A stretch of 64,000 nt of DNA from Comamonas sp. BIGb0124 (lineage in GTDB: Bacteria > Pseudomonadota > Gammaproteobacteria > Burkholderiales > Burkholderiaceae_C), in contig NZ_RJVF01000009.1 in assembly GCF_003752175.1 (NCBI RefSeq), positions 62,001 to 126,000 of the forward strand, written 5' to 3'. Position numbers and translations under genes: made by a program. The notes below the pieces were generated by a model, which worked only from the letters and a program-made list of their open reading frames with translations, had not been told where the DNA came from and searched no databases. Position 1 is the stretch's first letter. Each line of letters begins with the position of its first letter. Below, one piece after another: positions 60,663 to 64,000 of this stretch.

Positions 60663-61529
60663 TCAGCCGAAACGCAGCGCCATGATGCCGGCCACGATCA
60701 GACCGACGCCGAAGGCCTTGGCCGGGCCGAAGGGTTCGCGCAGCCACAGGGTGCCGAGCAGGGCGGCGAACAGCACCGACGTTTCGCGCAGCGCCGCGAC
60801 CACGGCCACGGGCGCGCGGGTCATGGCCCAAAGGGCGATGCCATAGCTGCCCAGCGAGGCCAGGGTGCCCAGGCTGGCCATGTGCCAGCGGCGGGCCATG
60901 TACGTCCAGGCGCCCTGGCGCCCGGCGGGGCCGCGCTGCCACAGCACCAGCAGCATGTAGGGAATGCCGTCGAGCAGGAACAGGGCCGCCACGTAGGCCG
61001 TGGCGTCGCCCGAGGCCCGTACACCCAGGCCGTCGATCACGGTGTAGGCCGCGATGATGGCGGCATTGCCGAGGGCAAAACGAAGCGCCTTGCTGCGTTT
61101 GGCCGCGGGTGCCGATGCGGTACGGGAGAGGCCCAGCAGCAGCACGCCGATGCAGATGACGGCGACACCGCACCAGGCTTGCCACGAGATGCTTTCGCCG
61201 AGCAGGCCATGGCTGCCGAGCGCCACCAGCAAAGGGGCGCAGCCGCGCATCACGGGATAGGTGAGGCCGAGGTCGCCGTGCCGGTAGGCGCCTGCCAGCG
61301 CGATGTAGTAACCCACGTGGACCAGCGTGGAGGCCAGGATGTAGGGCCAGGCCGCGGAAGCGGGCAGCCCCGTGACGATCAGCATCGGCACCGCGAAGAC
61401 GACCCCGATGCTGTGGATCAGCGCGGTATCGAGTTCCTTGTCGGTCGACGACTTGATCAGCGCGTTCCAGCTGGCGTGCAGCAAGGCGCCGAAGAGCACG
61501 GCCAGCACGACGGTTCCGCTCAGTCCCAT
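60663..61529 (-). CDS. EamA/DMT-family transporter
   Basis: 288 aa with ten hydrophobic segments and two EamA repeats (~5-135 and ~150-285; ALRETSVLFAALLGTLWLRE is the repeat-2 signature). Inner-membrane exporter of small metabolites. It ends 32 bp from the HIT gene and is directly downstream of a GntR regulator gene (7-bp gap) on the same strand, so the two are probably one transcript. Confidence 0.88.
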   Translation of the reverse strand: MGLSGTVVLAVLFGALLHASWNALIKSSTDKELDTALIHSIGVVFAVPMLIVTGLPASAAWPYILASTLVHVGYYIALAGAYRHGDLGLTYPVMRGCAPLLVALGSHGLLGESISWQAWCGVAVICIGVLLLGLSRTASAPAAKRSKALRFALGNAAIIAAYTVIDGLGVRASGDATAYVAALFLLDGIPYMLLVLWQRGPAGRQGAWTYMARRWHMASLGTLASLGSYGIALWAMTRAPVAVVAALRETSVLFAALLGTLWLREPFGPAKAFGVGLIVAGIMALRFG

Positions 61530-61536
61530 GCCGAGC

Positions 61537-62292
61537 TCAGGCGGTGACCGTTCGGCGCAGCGTGCGCGACGGTGCCGGCGTGGCGACCGGGGCCGGGGCC
61601 GAATGCGGTGCGCGCCGGGCTTCGTAATTGAGCCGGGTGCGCTCGCGGCTGTTCATGACGTGGTCGTGCATGGCCTGTCCTGCGGCCTCGGCGTCGCCTG
61701 CGGCAATGGCCTTGACGATGGCGCGGTGCTCACGCGAGTAGACGGCCATCGACTCCTCGGTGAGGTTCTGCCGCCGGAACAGCGAGAGCTCGTTGACCAG
61801 CTTGCGATAGGTGCTCAGCAGCTTGGCGTTGCCGGCCAGTTCGAGCAACCGGTCGTGGAACCGGAGGTTGAAGCTGTGGTAATCCTGCGCATTGCCGCCC
61901 TTGACGGCCTGGTCCATGGCCTCGACGAGCTGGCGCAGCTCGCGCACCTGCGTGGTGTTGGCGGTTTGCGCCACTTTGCGGCCCACGTACAGGTCCATCA
62001 CCGCGCGGACTTCGAAGATCTCGAGCGCTTCTTCGATCGGCACGTCCCGCACGAACACACCACGGTTCTTTTCGGTACGGACCAGGCCGGCTTCCTCGAG
62101 CAGCCGGAAGGCTTCGCGCACCGGTCCGCGCGAGACGCCGAGCTGGTCGGCGAGCGTGGATTCGGTGAGCTTGGCCCCGGGCAGCAGCTGGCCGTCCAGA
62201 ATCATGCGTTCGATTTCGTTCTGCACCAGCTTGGGCAGAGAATTGCCCTGGAGTTGTGCGATGGTGAGGTGGGGAGGGAAAGCAGTCGACAT
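61537..62292 (-). CDS. GntR/FCD-family transcriptional regulator
   Basis: 251 aa (256 from an alternative start 15 nt upstream). N-terminal GntR HTH (~20-80: GAKLTESTLADQLGVSRGPV, then REAFRLLEEAGLV) and C-terminal FCD helical ligand domain (~90-215, FEVRAVMDLYVGRKVA). Divergent from a putative 2-aminoethylphosphonate transporter, so it likely controls that uptake operon; GntR members with FCD domains bind small acids. Confidence 0.88.
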   Translation of the reverse strand: MSTAFPPHLTIAQLQGNSLPKLVQNEIERMILDGQLLPGAKLTESTLADQLGVSRGPVREAFRLLEEAGLVRTEKNRGVFVRDVPIEEALEIFEVRAVMDLYVGRKVAQTANTTQVRELRQLVEAMDQAVKGGNAQDYHSFNLRFHDRLLELAGNAKLLSTYRKLVNELSLFRRQNLTEESMAVYSREHRAIVKAIAAGDAEAAGQAMHDHVMNSRERTRLNYEARRAPHSAPAPVATPAPSRTLRRTVTA

Positions 62293-62449
62293 GTCCAAAT
62301 CGTACATCTCAGAGTGAAGATTGTCTACGATCTACGATCTGCAATCGACAATAAACAGAATTGGCTCGCATTTTGCATGAGGGATATGTCATGAAGATGA
62401 CTTGTCGTATCGGCACATTCGGCGTTCTTTCTTGACCTGGAGCCTTTTC

Positions 62450-63484
62450 ATGCAACCTGCAAAACATCTTGTCGCCTGGGCTATCGGCCTGGCCCTTGCA
62501 ACCGGCGCTCATGCGCAGCAAACCGATCTCACGGTCTACACGGCCCTCGAGACGGATCAGCTCAAGGCCTATCAGGAGGCCTTCAACAAGGTTCATCCCG
62601 ATATCGCGATCAAGTGGGTGCGAGATTCGACGGGCGTGGTGACGGCCAAGCTGCTGGCAGAAAAAGGCAATCCGCAGGCCGATGTGATCTGGGGCGTCGC
62701 GGCATCCAGCCTGGCGCTGTTCGACAAGAACGGCATGCTCGAAGCCTATGCGCCCGCCAACCTCGGGGCGATCCAGGCCCAATACCGTGACAAGAAGACG
62801 CCGCCGGCCTGGTGGGGCATGGATGTCTTCGGTGCCGTGGTGTGTTTCAACACGGTCGAAGCGCAGAAGAAGAACATCCCGCTGCCGACCACCTGGCAGG
62901 ATCTGCTCAAGCCGGAATTCAAGGGCCAGGTGGTCATGCCCAATCCCGCTTCGTCGGGCACCGGTTACTTCGATGTGGCGGCCTGGCTGCAGCTGTGGGG
63001 CGACGAAGACGGCAAGGGCGGCGGCTGGAAGTACATGGATGCGCTGCACCAGAACATCGCCCAGTACACGCACTCGGGCTCCAAGCCCTGCAACATGGCG
63101 GCATCGGGCGAGTACGTGGCCGGCATCTCCTTCGAGTACCGCGGGCACACCAACAAGGCCAAGGGCGCGCCGATCGAGCTCGTGTTCCCCAAGGAAGGCC
63201 TGGGCTGGGATCTCGAAGGCTTCGCCATCTACAAGGGCACGAAAAAGCTCGACGCGGCGAAGAAACTGGCCGACTGGGCCTCGTCGAAGGATGCGATGGT
63301 GCTGTACGGCAAGAACTTCGCCGTCACGGCACAGCCTGGCGTGGCGCCCAAGCTCCAGTACATCCCCGACGACTACGAAGCCCGCCTGATCAAGATGGAC
63401 TTCGATCAGTCCGCCGCCTCCCGCGACCGCGTGCTGGCCGAGTGGACGCGCCGCTACGACGCCAAGAGCGAAGCGAAGAAGTGA
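62450..63484 (+). CDS. ABC transporter periplasmic binding protein, 2-aminoethylphosphonate type
   Basis: 344 aa. Signal peptide [18 protein letters not shown], then an Fe3+/spermidine-like [43 protein letters not shown] and [20 protein letters not shown]. It matches the family annotated as putative 2-aminoethylphosphonate binding proteins (PhnS2/AepX). The ATG at 62450 has TGGAG upstream and gives the signal peptide. Overlaps the ATPase start (TGATG). Ligand assignment is from family memory, supported by the phosphonate genes 4-8 kb away. Confidence 0.82.
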   Translation: MQPAKHLVAWAIGLALATGAHAQQTDLTVYTALETDQLKAYQEAFNKVHPDIAIKWVRDSTGVVTAKLLAEKGNPQADVIWGVAASSLALFDKNGMLEAYAPANLGAIQAQYRDKKTPPAWWGMDVFGAVVCFNTVEAQKKNIPLPTTWQDLLKPEFKGQVVMPNPASSGTGYFDVAAWLQLWGDEDGKGGGWKYMDALHQNIAQYTHSGSKPCNMAASGEYVAGISFEYRGHTNKAKGAPIELVFPKEGLGWDLEGFAIYKGTKKLDAAKKLADWASSKDAMVLYGKNFAVTAQPGVAPKLQYIPDDYEARLIKMDFDQSAASRDRVLAEWTRRYDAKSEAKK

Positions 63485-64000
63485 TGTACGCCCCACGCGA
63501 TGCGTCGGACAGCGGGATCCTCCCGCTGCCGGCCGGAGAATCCGACATGCGCCCTGACTCCTATCTGCAGCTCAAGGGCGTTCACAAGCGCTGGGGCGCC
63601 TTCACGGCGCTCGAGCAGATCGACCTGTCGATCGCTCGCGGCGAGTTCGTGTGTTTTCTCGGGCCTTCGGGCTGCGGCAAGACCACGCTGCTGCGCATCA
63701 TCGCGGGGCTTGAAACGCAGACGGTCGGCGAGATCTGGCAGGCCGGCCGCAACATCTCGGTGCTGCCGCCGGCGCAGCGCGACTACGGCATCGTGTTCCA
63801 GTCGTACGCGCTGTTTCCCAATCTCACGATCGCCGACAACGTGGCCTACGGACTGGTCAATCGGCGCCAGTCGCGGGCGCAGATCGCCGAGCGGGTGCAG
63901 GGCCTGCTGGCGCTGGTGGGGCTGCCGGGCAGCGGGGCCAAGTACCCGGCGCAGATGTCGGGCGGACAGCAGCAGCGGGTGGCCCTGGCGCGTGCGCTGG
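63484..64000 (+). CDS. ABC transporter ATPase, phosphonate/iron type, partial
   Basis: 172 codons visible before the right edge. Walker [10 protein letters not shown] (60-68), Q-loop [12 protein letters not shown] and signature [15 protein letters not shown] are present. It directly follows the binding protein (TGATG). An alternative start at 63547 has GGAGA 9 nt upstream and removes 21 N-terminal residues that look non-conserved. Permease genes should lie beyond 64000. Confidence 0.88.
   Translation, partial: MYAPRDASDSGILPLPAGESDMRPDSYLQLKGVHKRWGAFTALEQIDLSIARGEFVCFLGPSGCGKTTLLRIIAGLETQTVGEIWQAGRNISVLPPAQRDYGIVFQSYALFPNLTIADNVAYGLVNRRQSRAQIAERVQGLLALVGLPGSGAKYPAQMSGGQQQRVALARAL

Noticed and set aside
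1-64000. CRISPR arrays, tRNA or rRNA genes
   Set aside because: No regularly spaced direct repeats, no cloverleaf-like segments and no rRNA-like sequence were noticed on reading through; short tRNAs could still be missed by eye.

Overview
The window looks like a chromosomal segment of a high-GC betaproteobacterium, most likely Burkholderiales (Alcaligenaceae/Comamonadaceae type). The reasons are three intact and one decayed Bug/TctC-type periplasmic binding-protein genes, many LysR regulators, and catabolic clusters typical of these soil and host-associated bacteria. Species was not determined. I saw no rRNA, tRNA or CRISPR array.

Left part (1-7.8 kb): a partial SDR oxidoreductase cut by the window edge; phenylalanine hydroxylase (phhA) divergent from an Lrp/AsnC regulator; a small divergent unit run by a ribbon-helix-helix protein, with three ATGCC-N5-GGCAT operators and a 38-codon ORF coupled to a 128-aa gene; then a LysR/Bug/nitrilase cluster and a RidA gene.

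Accessory island (about 8.0-19.9 kb): AT-rich DNA with a soluble DUF4747-like protein plus a four-helix membrane protein. It is followed by a translationally coupled operon: HTH regulator, PLD-SF2 helicase, 79-aa protein, DndD/Rad50-like ATPase, 134-aa DndE-like protein, 197-aa unknown protein, SPP-F class DNA methyltransferase. I read this as a helicase-methylase-ATPase antiphage system and the best candidate for a poorly described system here. Its right flank is debris: an IS3 orfA with two stops whose end truncates a HigA-like antitoxin, a HigB-like toxin tail, an NYN/LOTUS-type protein, and a hipB-hipA remnant welded to an internally deleted xdhC.

Middle (20-35 kb): a LysR gene; a tripartite RND efflux system (outer-membrane factor divergent from tetR-adaptor-pump) with two matching TetR operators; a PHB-depolymerase-family esterase; a GAF protein; a manganese catalase; a FecI-FecR-TonB receptor iron-uptake set; and an XRE regulator.

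Catabolic region (35.8-49 kb): alpha/beta hydrolase and solute-binding protein on +. Facing them on - is a five-gene set (extradiol-type dioxygenase, MhpA-like hydroxylase, FAH-family hydrolase, ACMSD-like amidohydrolase, Bug protein), with a LysR gene divergent. Next to it an AraC-type regulator is divergent from a Bug-ThDP enzyme-GlcG operon. A Bug pseudogene ends this region.

Phosphorus region (49-64 kb): phosphocholine-type phospholipase C, a small lipoprotein, a phosphatase-superfamily/LamG lipoprotein, phosphonoacetaldehyde hydrolase with an iron alcohol dehydrogenase, and phnDCE with a divergent LysR regulator. Then come a HIT protein, a DMT exporter, a GntR regulator and the start of a second (2-aminoethylphosphonate-type) ABC transporter that runs off the right edge. 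Together these suggest scavenging of phosphorus from phospholipids and phosphonates.
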